64,000 bases of DNA from Streptosporangium pseudovulgare (GTDB taxonomy: Bacteria; Actinomycetota; Actinomycetes; Streptosporangiales; Streptosporangiaceae), in NCBI RefSeq assembly GCF_014648055.1, contig NZ_BMQJ01000012.1, forward strand, positions 190,531 to 254,530. Direction: 5' to 3'. The translations under genes were made by a program, and so were the position numbers. This document shows, one piece after another, positions 54,631 through 61,973 of the stretch. Under the pieces are notes generated by a model that saw nothing but the letters and a program-made list of their open reading frames with translations, was not told the DNA's origin and searched no databases. The stretch's first letter is position 1; each line of letters begins with the position of its first letter.

Positions 54631-55866
54631 ATGGGTTCCATGACGACGGGTTCCATGACGACGGGTTCCGGGACGACGGGTTCCGGGACGACGGGTTCCA
54701 TGACGACGCAGGCCGTACGCCACGACTCGATGCGCGCCCGCAACCTCGCCGTGGTGCTGGGCGAGGTGCGCCGGAGCGGCCCGGTCACCCGCGCGGCGCT
54801 CGCCGAGATCACCGGGCTGACCAAGACCACGGTCTCCAAGATGGTCGGCGACCTGCTGGAGGCCGGGATGGTCGCCGAGTCGGCGGCGCCCCGCGACGGC
54901 GAGCGGGGCCGGCCGGGCACGGCCGTCTCCCTCAGCGGCGACCGGGTGGCGGCGCTCGGCCTGGAGATCACCGCCGGCCACCTGTCGGCCTGCGTGGCGG
55001 ACCTCACCCTCACGGTTCGGCTCCGTTGTGCACAGGCTGTGGACAACCGGTCCCGCCCCCCTGTGGAAACCATGGCCCATCTGCAGGAACTTGCCCACAG
55101 GGCTGTGGACGAAGCACGTACGGCCGGCCTGTCCGTCGTCGGCTCCACGCTCGCCGTCCCCGGCCCCGTGGACGGCGGGCTGCTGCACACCGCGCCCAAC
55201 CTCGGGTGGCGCGGCGTCCGGGCCGGCGACCTGCTGGACTTCCCGGTGACCGTGGAGAACGAGGCCAACCTCGCCGCGCTGGGCGAGCTGTGGTTCGGCG
55301 GCGGGCCGGGCGACTTCCTGCACGTGTCGGGGGAGACCGGCATCGGCGCCGGCCTGGTGGTCGGCGGCGAGCTGTTCCGCGGCGCGCACGGCCTGGCCGG
55401 CGAGCTGGGCCACGTGGTCGTCTTCCCCGACGGCCCGGACTGCCGCTGCGGCGGCCGGGGCTGCCTGGAGCGGTACGCCGGTCAGGAGGCGCTGCTCCGC
55501 GCCTCCGGCGCCGCCGGGGTGCCCGAACTGACCGAACTGCTGCGGGCCGGCGAGGCGGACGCGCTGCGCGCCTGTGAACGCGCCGGGCGGGCGCTGGGCG
55601 TCGCCCTCACCTCGGCGGTCAATCTGATGGACCCCGGGACGGTCGTGCTGGGCGGGATCTTCGCGCCGCTGTTCGAGTGGGTCGCCGGCCCGGTCCGTGA
55701 GGCGATGTCCACCCGGCTGGCCGGGATGCGCCGCTCCGTGCCCGAACTCGCGGTCTCCCGGCTCGGCGGCGACGCCGCGACCCTCGGCGGGGCCGGACGG
55801 GTCATCCACCGTGTCATCGCCGACCCCGCCCCCCACCTCCCCACCGCCCGCCCGGCGGTCCCCTGA
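54631..55866 (+). CDS. xylR: ROK-family transcriptional regulator, XylR-like
   Basis: The 411-residue protein has an N-terminal winged helix (ITGLTKTTVSKMVGDLLEAG, about 55-75) followed by a ROK sugar-kinase-like domain. That domain carries AVPGPVDGG, ENEANLAALGE, GETGIGAGLVVGGEL and the zinc motif CRCGGRGCLE. Divergence from xylA-xylB makes it the likely xylose repressor. The N-terminus is repetitive (MTTGS/GTTGS) because of a 15-bp tandem repeat holding four in-frame ATGs (54631, 54640, 54655, 54700), so the true start is uncertain. Codons between 55024 and 55119 are much more A/T-rich than the rest and contain five DnaA-box-like sites. Confidence 0.9.
   Translation: MGSMTTGSMTTGSGTTGSGTTGSMTTQAVRHDSMRARNLAVVLGEVRRSGPVTRAALAEITGLTKTTVSKMVGDLLEAGMVAESAAPRDGERGRPGTAVSLSGDRVAALGLEITAGHLSACVADLTLTVRLRCAQAVDNRSRPPVETMAHLQELAHRAVDEARTAGLSVVGSTLAVPGPVDGGLLHTAPNLGWRGVRAGDLLDFPVTVENEANLAALGELWFGGGPGDFLHVSGETGIGAGLVVGGELFRGAHGLAGELGHVVVFPDGPDCRCGGRGCLERYAGQEALLRASGAAGVPELTELLRAGEADALRACERAGRALGVALTSAVNLMDPGTVVLGGIFAPLFEWVAGPVREAMSTRLAGMRRSVPELAVSRLGGDAATLGGAGRVIHRVIADPAPHLPTARPAVP
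54634..54708 (+). repeat. Five tandem 15-bp repeats at the ROK gene start
   Basis: GGTTCCATGACGACG and the variant GGTTCCGGGACGACG repeat every 15 bp at 54634, 54649, 54664, 54679 and 54694. A truncated unit precedes them at 54625. The repeats encode MTTGS or GTTGS and carry alternative start codons. Confidence 0.9.
55026..55112. promoter_or_regulatory. Cluster of five DnaA-box-like sequences inside the ROK gene
   Basis: TTGTGCACA (55026-55034), TGTGGACAA (55038-55046, a perfect reverse box), TGTGGAAAC (55062-55070), TTGCCCACA (55091-55099) and TGTGGACGA (55104-55112). Compared with the actinomycete consensus TTGTCCACA they have one, zero, two, one and one mismatches. The first two and last two form facing pairs 12 and 13 bp apart. 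Confidence 0.65.
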
Positions 55867-55869
55867 CCC

Positions 55870-56441
55870 TCAGCGGGCCACCAGCGCGTCGAGAAGGTCA
55901 CGGAGCGGGCTGTTGTCACCTCGTAGCGAGGTCATCGAGGCGCGCGTGTTGGCCTCCGGATCGAGACCGGACCAGTCGACAGACCACCCCGCCTCACGGC
56001 TCAGCTGACGGAAAAAGGCCCGCTGCGTGCGGCCATTGCCTTCCCGAAAGGGGTGGATCGCGTTCACTTCCGCGTAGTAGTGGGTCAGCCGATCCACGAA
56101 CTCCTCGCGGTTCAGGCGACGGAGGTGGCGCTCCTTACGCAACGCCCCGAACAGGTCCGCCGAGTAAGCCTCGATGTGCTGAGGCAGGCAGAACGGATCC
56201 GTCTTGGCGATCCCCACCACCCTGACCTCGCCGGCCCATGGATAGAGGTCACCGAAGATCTCCTGATGGAAGAGGCGGAGATGAGCGAGATCGTAGTCGC
56301 CGGGCAGGGTCCGGGTGCCGAGGTCCGCCAGCGCCGCCGCCGTCAGGCCCGCTTCGACCGTGCGGAGGCGTACGGGATCGGAGATTCCGAGTCGGTTGCG
56401 GAATACGCCGGTCTCCGGTCGACGTATGGATCGATGTTCAC
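55870..56441 (-). CDS. Fic-family toxin with apparent N-terminal frameshift
   Basis: The protein carries the full canonical Fic motif HPFREGNGRTQR (His codon 56052-56054), so it should transfer AMP or another nucleotide to a target protein. Family features upstream include GVFRNRLGISDP and HLRLFHQEIFGDLYPWAGEVR. A GTG overlaps the antitoxin stop (TAGTG, 56439-56441) and starts MNIDPYVD, exactly the N-terminus expected, but the PETGVFRNRLG continuation lies in another frame. One missing C near 56417-56420 (GACCGG instead of GACCCGG) would explain it. As written, the Fic core frame opens only inside the antitoxin gene, at ATG 56496. It may be a decayed toxin or a sequence error. Confidence 0.8.
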
Positions 56442-56755
56442 TACGCTCCGTACAGCGCCCGGACCAGCTCGCGCATGCGCTGGGTGCTGATCTCACCGCG
56501 CGCCCAGCGCTCCATCACAGCCTCGGCATCGGCCTCCACGTCGAGCCCTTCGGCGCGCACCGACGCCCGCGCCTGGGAGAGCGCCCGTTCGCGCTCGGCG
56601 GTCAGTTCATCAAAGACCTCAACGGGGACCATGACCGCCTCGGTTCTGCGATACGAGCCGACACCCACCGGTGTGCGATCACCGTTACGGAACCGTTCCA
56701 GCACGCTTGACAGCCGCTCGCGGGCCTCCCGCACGGAAAGCGTCTCGATTAACAT
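56441..56755 (-). CDS. PhD/YefM-type antitoxin with VbhA-like Fic-inhibitory C-terminus
   Basis: The 104-residue protein has an N-terminal PhD/YefM-like part (1-55, LIETLSVREARERLSSVLER and a beta segment before VPVEVFDELT) that should dimerise and bind DNA. Its C-terminal half (56-104) matches VbhA-type Fic inhibitors: the [S/T]XXXE[G/N] motif is present as SVRAEG (S65, E69, G70), followed by VMERWARGEIS. The glutamate of this motif blocks ATP placement in Fic enzymes. It sits immediately before the Fic gene, with the stop overlapping its GTG. The ATG at 56755 is chosen to fit the PhD-like start. Confidence 0.8.
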   Translation of the reverse strand: MLIETLSVREARERLSSVLERFRNGDRTPVGVGSYRRTEAVMVPVEVFDELTAERERALSQARASVRAEGLDVEADAEAVMERWARGEISTQRMRELVRALYGA

Positions 56756-56763
56756 GATTAAAG

Positions 56764-56781
56764 TGTACCCAGATGTGTACA
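56764..56781 (-). promoter_or_regulatory. YefM-like operator upstream of the antitoxin gene
   Basis: TGTACC (56764-56769) and TGTACA (56776-56781) are 12 bp apart centre to centre, just before the antitoxin start. TGTACA cores with this spacing are known operators of YefM-type antitoxins, so autorepression is likely. Confidence 0.55.
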
Positions 56782-56883
56782 CGTTTCCCTTGGTCGGCGA
56801 CAGATCTCACTCACACATCACATCCATCGCCCTCGTTCTGGCCGGGTAGACTGGTTGAAGGTTCAAGTTCTTAGGAGAGGGCC

Positions 56884-57393
56884 ATGCCCGTCCAGCGGCT
56901 CAACCACGCGGTCCTGTACGTGCGCGACGTCGAACGCAGCGTCGCCTTCTACCGGGAGGCCCTCGGCTTCGAGGTCGTCATGGGCATGCGGGGTGCGGCG
57001 TTCCTGCAGGCCTCCGGCTCCGCCAACGACCACGACCTCGGCCTGTTCGAGATCGGCGCCCAGGCCGCCCCCTCGCCCGCCGGCCGCTCCGCCGTCGGGC
57101 TGTACCACCTGGCCTGGGAGGTCGACACCCTGGAGGAGCTGGAGCGGATCGCCGCCAGGCTGACGGAGATGGGCGCCCTGGTCGGCGCCTCCGACCACTC
57201 CACCACCAAGGCCCTGTACGCCAAGGACCCCGACGGGCTGGAGTTCGAGGTGTCCTGGCTCGTCCCGGCCGCCCTCCTCACCGAGGAGACGCTGCGCGGG
57301 CGCAGCCGCATCCGGCCCCTCGACCTCGCCGCGGAGAAGGAGCGGTACGGCGCGCACACCCGGGGCGGCGTCGGGGTCTCGACGCCGGCCTGA
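56884..57393 (+). CDS. VOC-superfamily (glyoxalase/dioxygenase-like) protein
   Basis: The 169-residue protein has the vicinal-oxygen-chelate fold: first module NHAVLYVRDVERSVAFYREALGF with metal ligand His8, then second module with YHLAWEV (His about 75) and DPDGLEFEVSW (Glu about 122). Such proteins include catechol dioxygenases, glyoxalase I and antibiotic-binding proteins; the sequence resembles the dioxygenase-like branch, but the substrate is not known. AGGAGAGGG precedes the ATG. It is divergent from the antitoxin and convergent with an EamA gene. Confidence 0.87.
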   Translation: MPVQRLNHAVLYVRDVERSVAFYREALGFEVVMGMRGAAFLQASGSANDHDLGLFEIGAQAAPSPAGRSAVGLYHLAWEVDTLEELERIAARLTEMGALVGASDHSTTKALYAKDPDGLEFEVSWLVPAALLTEETLRGRSRIRPLDLAAEKERYGAHTRGGVGVSTPA

Positions 57394-57408
57394 CCGCGGG
57401 TCCCGGGT

Positions 57409-58320
57409 TCACCGTCCCGGAGCCCGCCTCCGCGAGACCGCCACCCCCGCCAGGCACAGCAGCCCGCCGAGGAGGGACAGCCACCCGGGGACCTCCCCCA
57501 GCACCGCCCAGGCCATCAGGACCACCAGCACCGGGACGAGGTAGGTCGTGGCGCCCATCTTGCCCGCGGTGGTGCGGGCGAGGGCGTAAGCCCAGGTGGT
57601 GAATGCCACCGCCGTCGGGAAGACGCCGAGGTACACGACATCCAGGGTCGCCGCCAGCGGGGCTCGGGCCGCCTGCGACACGAGTTGCCCGGCGAACGGC
57701 AGACAGGCCGCCGTGCCGACGAAGCAGCCGAACGCGGTGACCTGGAGCGCCGAGGCGTGGCGCAGCGCGGGCTTCTGGGACAGCACGCCCACCGCGTACG
57801 TCACCGCCGCCGCCAGGCAGAGCAGGACACCCGTCACCGACGCGTGCCCCTGGCCGGACATGGAGATCCCGACCACGACCGCACCACCGAACGACACCGC
57901 CATGCCCGCCAGCAGGCGGGGCGGGAACCCCTCCCCGAGCAGCCGGCCACCCAACAGCGCGATGAGCAGCGGGCCGATGTTCACGACCATCGCCGCGGTG
58001 CCCGCGTCCACCTCCTGCTCGCCCCAGTTCAGCGCGACCGTGTAGGCGCCGAACCACAGGACTCCCGAGACGAGGATGCCCGGCCAGGCGGCCCTCGGCG
58101 GCAATCCCTCGCGCCGCACCAGCAGGATGACCCCCAGCACCGCCGAACCCGCCAGCAACCGGCCCAGAGCGAGCGCCCCGGGGGAGAAGTACGGCGCCGC
58201 GCCGCGGATGCCGACGAACGCCGAGGCCCACAGCAGCACGGTGACGCCGGCCGCCGCCATCGTGCGCCGATCCAGCCGGGATTGCACCGCTTCTGCCTGG
58301 TTCGGCATGGTCTGTTTCAT
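57409..58320 (-). CDS. EamA/DMT-superfamily transporter
   Basis: The 303-residue protein has ten predicted transmembrane helices in two EamA repeats. The first repeat contains VTVLLWASAFVGIRGAAPYF and the second contains AAVTYAVGVLSQKP and FTTWAYALARTTAGKMGATT. Family members export amino acids, nucleotides or drugs; substrate is unknown. The ATG at 58320 follows AAGGTG; a longer open frame upstream lacks a start with a site. It converges with the VOC gene and is divergent from the stress-gene cluster. Confidence 0.9.
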   Translation of the reverse strand: MKQTMPNQAEAVQSRLDRRTMAAAGVTVLLWASAFVGIRGAAPYFSPGALALGRLLAGSAVLGVILLVRREGLPPRAAWPGILVSGVLWFGAYTVALNWGEQEVDAGTAAMVVNIGPLLIALLGGRLLGEGFPPRLLAGMAVSFGGAVVVGISMSGQGHASVTGVLLCLAAAVTYAVGVLSQKPALRHASALQVTAFGCFVGTAACLPFAGQLVSQAARAPLAATLDVVYLGVFPTAVAFTTWAYALARTTAGKMGATTYLVPVLVVLMAWAVLGEVPGWLSLLGGLLCLAGVAVSRRRAPGR

Positions 58321-58489
58321 ACACGGCACCTTATGGATCCCGTTCTTCGGCCGGCACCGAACCGTCCTCCCGCATGAGGGCCGGAGATACGGGAATGTCG
58401 GTCCCTTTTGTGGTTTTTCGTGGTCGATGCTGCCCTGCACCGACCGTTCGCGCCGAGGGGCAGGTCGAGAGCCCTTTCTTGCCGTTTAC

Positions 58490-58514
58490 GAATGTGTTGA
58501 ACCGCTGGGGGTAG
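58490..58514 (+). promoter_or_regulatory. Candidate SigB/SigF-type promoter for the stress cluster
   Basis: GAAT (58490-58493), a 15-bp spacer and GGGTAG (58509-58514) fit the actinobacterial SigB consensus GNNT-N14-16-GGGTAY except for the last base. It lies 42 bp before the GTG of the first gene. Confidence 0.5.
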
Positions 58515-58556
58515 CGGCGGTGCCAAGCGAAGACGCGCACGACTTTGGAGGCATCG

Positions 58557-59297
58557 GTGAACGAATTCCCAGCCGGGACGGGGGAGCGCTCCACGCTGAG
58601 CGACCAGCCCCACACGACGACCGAACACGCCAAGGCAGCCGTCGGAGAAGTGGCCGAGACCGCCAAGGACCAGACCCGCGCGGTCGCCCATGAGGCCCGG
58701 TACCAGGCGCAGAACGTCGTGGGACAGCTGCGCGACCGGGTGGGCGAGCAGAGCAGGCACCAGAGCCGCCGCGCCGCCCAGGGCATCCGCCAGTGGGCCG
58801 ACGACCTCAGCTCGATGACCGACGCCGCCAAGCCCGACTCCCCGGTGACCAACGTGGTGCACCAGGTCGCCGGGACGGGCCGCCGCGCGGCCGACTACCT
58901 GGAGCAGGAGGGCCTGGCCGGGGTGGTCCGGGACGTCCAGAACTTCGCCCGCCGCCGTCCTGGAGCGTTCCTGATGGGCGCGGTGGCCGCGGGCTTCCTC
59001 GTCGGCCGGATGGCCAAGGCGACGACCGCGTCCCAGAACGACACCTCCGGCACGGCGTACCAGGGCTTCCAGGACGGCTACCGCCCGCAGCAGTACGCCC
59101 AGCCGGCGCAGCCGTACGGCCGGCCGACCGGCACGCAGTACCCGTCGGCCCAGCCGTACACCACGGACGGCACCTACACCACCGCCGACGCCTACGGCTC
59201 CGCCGAGCCGTACCCGTCGTCGGCCCAGACGCGGCCGACGACGCAGTACCCGTCCGAGACCCCTCCGTCGACCGCCTGGGACGGTGAGCCACGGTGA
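58557..59297 (+). CDS. Membrane-associated helical protein, stress type
   Basis: I cannot name a family with certainty. The 246-residue protein has a highly charged helical N-terminal half (about 20-110, HAKAAVGEVAETAKDQTRAV and on) with an amphipathic, LEA-like pattern. A single hydrophobic helix follows (about 139-158, PGAFLMGAVAAGFLVGRMA), then a Tyr/Pro/Gln/Thr-rich low-complexity tail. The GTG at 58557 has GGAGG 5 nt upstream. It heads a tight three-gene unit; the next gene starts within its stop (GTGA overlap). Confidence 0.75.
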   Translation: MNEFPAGTGERSTLSDQPHTTTEHAKAAVGEVAETAKDQTRAVAHEARYQAQNVVGQLRDRVGEQSRHQSRRAAQGIRQWADDLSSMTDAAKPDSPVTNVVHQVAGTGRRAADYLEQEGLAGVVRDVQNFARRRPGAFLMGAVAAGFLVGRMAKATTASQNDTSGTAYQGFQDGYRPQQYAQPAQPYGRPTGTQYPSAQPYTTDGTYTTADAYGSAEPYPSSAQTRPTTQYPSETPPSTAWDGEPR

Positions 59298-59716
59298 GCT
59301 CGCCCGCCTACGAACCGGGGTCGTCCGTCTACGAACCGGCCGAGCCGTCGCTGGGACAGCTCGTCGGCGAGGTCGGCGAGGACCTTTCCAAGCTCTTCCG
59401 CCAGGAGGTGGAGCTGGCCAAGGCCGAGATCCGCCAGGAGGCGTCCAAGGCCGGCAAGGCCGCCGGGATGCTCAGCGGCGCCGGAGTCGCCGGCCTCGTG
59501 GTCGCCCTCTTCGTGTCGCTGGCGGTCATGTTCGGCCTGGGCGCCGCCATGCCCCTGGGCTGGGCCGCCCTGATCGTCGCGGTCGTGTGGGCCGTGATCG
59601 GCGGAGTGCTGTACACCAACGGGCGCAAGCGGATGAGCGAGGTCTCCCCCAAGCCCGAACAGACCGTCGAGACGCTCAAGGAGGATGCGCGATGGGCGCG
59701 GAACCTGACGAAATAA
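59294..59716 (+). CDS. Holin-X (phage holin superfamily III) family protein
   Basis: The 140-residue protein matches the actinobacterial Holin-X family: an amphipathic helix (QLVGEVGEDLSKLFRQEVELAKAEI), then two transmembrane helices (about 60-84 and 88-110) and a short polar tail. Despite the name these are chromosomal membrane proteins in actinomycetes and there is no other phage gene here. It starts within the stop of the previous gene and its 3' end overlaps the DUF3618 gene by 25 bp, so all three are translated together. Confidence 0.87.
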   Translation: MSSPAYEPGSSVYEPAEPSLGQLVGEVGEDLSKLFRQEVELAKAEIRQEASKAGKAAGMLSGAGVAGLVVALFVSLAVMFGLGAAMPLGWAALIVAVVWAVIGGVLYTNGRKRMSEVSPKPEQTVETLKEDARWARNLTK

Positions 59717-60399
59717 GAAGAGAGATCGCCGCCACCAGGGCGGAACTGGCCGCCGACGTCGATCGGCTGGCCGACCGGACGAGCCCGTCGCGGATCATTC
59801 AACGGAGGACCGATCGCATGCGTGAGAAGCTCTACTCGGTGCGCGAGCGGGTGATGGGCACCCCGGCCCACGCCGCCCACCAGGCTCGTTACCAGGCCGG
59901 ACACGCCGCCCACGGTGTCCGCGAGACCGCCGCCGACGCCGCCGGCACCGTCCGCGAGACCGCCGCCGGCGCGGTCGGCACCGTCCGCGAGACCGCCGCC
60001 GGCGCGGCCGACAGCGTCAGGCACGGCGCGCAGCAGGCCACCGAGATGGTCCGCGAGGCGCCGGAGCAGGCGATGCGCGGCACCCAGGGCAACCCGCTGG
60101 CCGCCGGGCTGATCGCCTTCGGCGCCGGGCTGCTCGCCGCGACCCTCATCCCGGCGACCGAGGCCGAGCAGCGCGCCGCCCAGCAGGTCAAGGAGCAGGC
60201 CGGCGACATGATGGAGCCGGTCAAGGAGGCGGTGCGCGAGTCGGCCCAGCAGCTGGGCCAGGAGGCCAAGCAGGTCGCCCAGGAGGCCGTCGGCCAGGTC
60301 AGGGACACCGCCGGCGAGGCGGCCAAGGCCACCGGCGACCACGCCCGCGACCAGGCCCAGCAGGTGACCGAGACGGCCCGTTCCTCCCACGGGGTCTGA
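59692..60399 (+). CDS. DUF3618 protein with LEA-like helical repeats
   Basis: The 235-residue protein begins with the DUF3618 motif (PDEIRREIAATRAELAADVDRL, residues 5-26). An 11-residue repeat follows (GTVRETAAGAV and relatives, about residues 75-110), then one short hydrophobic helix (about 133-156, NPLAAGLIAFGAGLLAATLIP) and a long charged amphipathic helix (160-235) of the kind seen in LEA and apolipoproteins. AAGGAGG precedes the ATG. Its position after Holin-X suggests a membrane-protecting role, which is inference. Followed by two strong hairpins. Confidence 0.85.
   Translation: MGAEPDEIRREIAATRAELAADVDRLADRTSPSRIIQRRTDRMREKLYSVRERVMGTPAHAAHQARYQAGHAAHGVRETAADAAGTVRETAAGAVGTVRETAAGAADSVRHGAQQATEMVREAPEQAMRGTQGNPLAAGLIAFGAGLLAATLIPATEAEQRAAQQVKEQAGDMMEPVKEAVRESAQQLGQEAKQVAQEAVGQVRDTAGEAAKATGDHARDQAQQVTETARSSHGV
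59911..60020 (+). repeat. 33-bp tandem repeats in the DUF3618 gene
   Basis: Two near-identical 33-bp units begin at 59944 and 59977 (GGCACCGTCCGCGAGACCGC and on), flanked by degenerate units at about 59911 and 60010. They encode 11-residue amphipathic repeats. Confidence 0.75.
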
Positions 60400-60480
60400 C
60401 GGGTCCGGTCCGTGGCGGGCGCCCGGCGGGAGCACATCCGGCCGGGGCCTCCGGGGGGACGCCTGACCAGGACCCGATCA

Positions 60481-60500
60481 GGGCGTCCTGGAGGACGCCC
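60481..60500 (+). terminator. Terminator after the DUF3618 gene
   Basis: A perfect 8-bp stem, GGGCGTCC with GGACGCCC, has the 4-nt loop TGGA. Confidence 0.6.
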
Positions 60501-60542
60501 GACGAGGGCGCCCGACGGGGACGCCTGATGAGAGAACGCCGT

Positions 60543-60579
60543 CGCCGCCGCCCTCTCCCGGCAGGGGAGGGCGGCGGCG
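60543..60579 (+). terminator. Strong hairpin before the YihY/BrkB gene
   Basis: A 16-bp stem with one G-T pair (60543-60558 with 60564-60579) has a 5-nt loop. It may be the second half of a tandem terminator or a structure in the leader of the next gene. Confidence 0.55.
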
Positions 60580-60614
60580 GGCATCCGTAAGCTGTGTTAA
60601 GAGAACGGTGCGCG

Positions 60615-61655
60615 ATGATCCAGCACGACACTCCACGCCACGACGACCGGGGCGCGACCCGCGACCCCGGCACCGCCGACGGGCCGGCTCCGGAGAGCCC
60701 GTCCGAGCTTCCCAAGCGGTCGTGGTGGGGCGTGCTGAAACGCACCGTCAAGGAGTTCCAGCAGGACAACCTCACCGACTGGGCCGCCGGGCTCACCTAC
60801 TACGCGGTGTTGTCGATCTTCCCGGCGCTGCTGGCCGTGGTGTCCGTGCTGGGGCTGTTCGGCCAGAACACCACCAAGGCGCTCACCGACAACCTGAGCG
60901 CCATCGCGCCCGGTCCCGCCCGGCAGACCATCGACGCCGTGCTCCAGGCCCTGCAGGGCAACCAGGGCGCCGCCGGGATCGCCACGATCCTGGGCATCGC
61001 CGTCGCCCTCTGGTCCGCCTCCGGGTACGTGGGGGCGTTCATCCGGGCGGCCAACGTCATGTACGAGATGCCCGAGGGCCGGCCCATCTGGAAGACCCTC
61101 CCGCTGCGCCTGGGCATCACCGCGGTCCTGGTGATCCTGATGGCGGTCGGCTCGGTCTCCGTCGTGTTCACCGGATCGCTCGCCCAGCAGACCGGAAGGT
61201 TCCTGGGCATCGGCGAGACCGCCCTGACCGTCTGGAGCATCGTCAAGTGGCCGGTCCTGGTGATCGTCGTGGCGCTGGTGCTGGCCCTGCTGTACTGGGC
61301 GGCCCCCAACGTCTCGCACCCCGGCTTCCGCTGGATCACCCCCGGCAGCCTGCTGGCCGTCGTGCTGTGGGTCGTCGCGTCCGCAGCCTTCGCGTTCTAC
61401 GTGGCCAACTTCGGCTCCTACAGCAAGACCTACGCCGCCCTGGCCGGGGTCATCGTCTTCCTGATCTGGCTGTGGATCACGAACATCGCCGTCCTGCTCG
61501 GCGTGGAGTTCGACGCCGAGCTCGCCCGCGAGCGCGCCATCGAGGCGGGCGTGCCGGCCGACGCCGAGCCGTACGTCGAGCCCCGCGACACCCGCAAGTT
61601 CGACGAGGACGAGCGCGCGGAGGTCCGCAGGTTCGAGCGGGAGGAGCGCGGCTGA
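60615..61655 (+). CDS. YihY/virulence-factor BrkB family membrane protein
   Basis: The 346-residue protein has six predicted transmembrane helices and the YihY/BrkB pattern: FQQDNLTDWAAGLTYYAVLSIFPALLA in the first third, then ALWSASGYVGAFIRAAN and YYWA-like LLYWAAPNVSHPGFRWITPG in the last third. A charged C-terminal tail follows the last helix. The family is widespread and lacks an agreed function; inner-membrane roles have been proposed. I use ATG 60615; a GTG at 60594 is also open. Polar N-terminus of about 50 residues. Confidence 0.88.
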   Translation: MIQHDTPRHDDRGATRDPGTADGPAPESPSELPKRSWWGVLKRTVKEFQQDNLTDWAAGLTYYAVLSIFPALLAVVSVLGLFGQNTTKALTDNLSAIAPGPARQTIDAVLQALQGNQGAAGIATILGIAVALWSASGYVGAFIRAANVMYEMPEGRPIWKTLPLRLGITAVLVILMAVGSVSVVFTGSLAQQTGRFLGIGETALTVWSIVKWPVLVIVVALVLALLYWAAPNVSHPGFRWITPGSLLAVVLWVVASAAFAFYVANFGSYSKTYAALAGVIVFLIWLWITNIAVLLGVEFDAELARERAIEAGVPADAEPYVEPRDTRKFDEDERAEVRRFEREERG

Positions 61656-61738
61656 CCCGCCGCGCGCCCCGGACGGCGGGAAGGCATAGCGGCCCATGCC
61701 CGTCCGTTGACCGTCCGATCCGCCGGAAGGGGTACGGG

Positions 61739-61972
61739 GTGCGTATGGGCGAGGAACACAGCGGCGACGAGCTGTCCGTCGGTGACGAGGTCACCTGGAA
61801 CAGCCACGGCTCCACCGTGTCGGGGAAGGTGGAGAAGAAGATCACCGAGAGGACGGAGGCCGCCGGGCGCGTCGTCGACGCCTCGCCCGACGACCCTCAG
61901 TACCTCGTCCGCAGCGACGAGAGCGGCGGGAGCGCCGTGCACCGGCCGTCGGCGCTGCGGAAGAAGGGCTGA
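61739..61972 (+). CDS. DUF2945 (hypervirulence-associated TUDOR domain) protein
   Basis: The 77-residue protein has the small beta-barrel of DUF2945: VGDEVTWNSHGSTVSGKV, then DPQYLVRSDESGGSAVHRPSALRK. Such proteins are common among stress-response genes of actinobacteria and proteobacteria; the function is unknown. GTG at 61739 has GGAAGG 8 nt upstream; ATG 61745 is a possible alternative. Only one base separates it from the next gene. Confidence 0.85.
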   Translation: MRMGEEHSGDELSVGDEVTWNSHGSTVSGKVEKKITERTEAAGRVVDASPDDPQYLVRSDESGGSAVHRPSALRKKG

Positions 61973-61973
61973 C

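Noticed and set aside
59294-59716. Prophage remnant suggested by the holin-like gene
   Set aside because: Holin-X proteins are chromosomal in actinomycetes and no other phage gene, integrase or attachment site is nearby.
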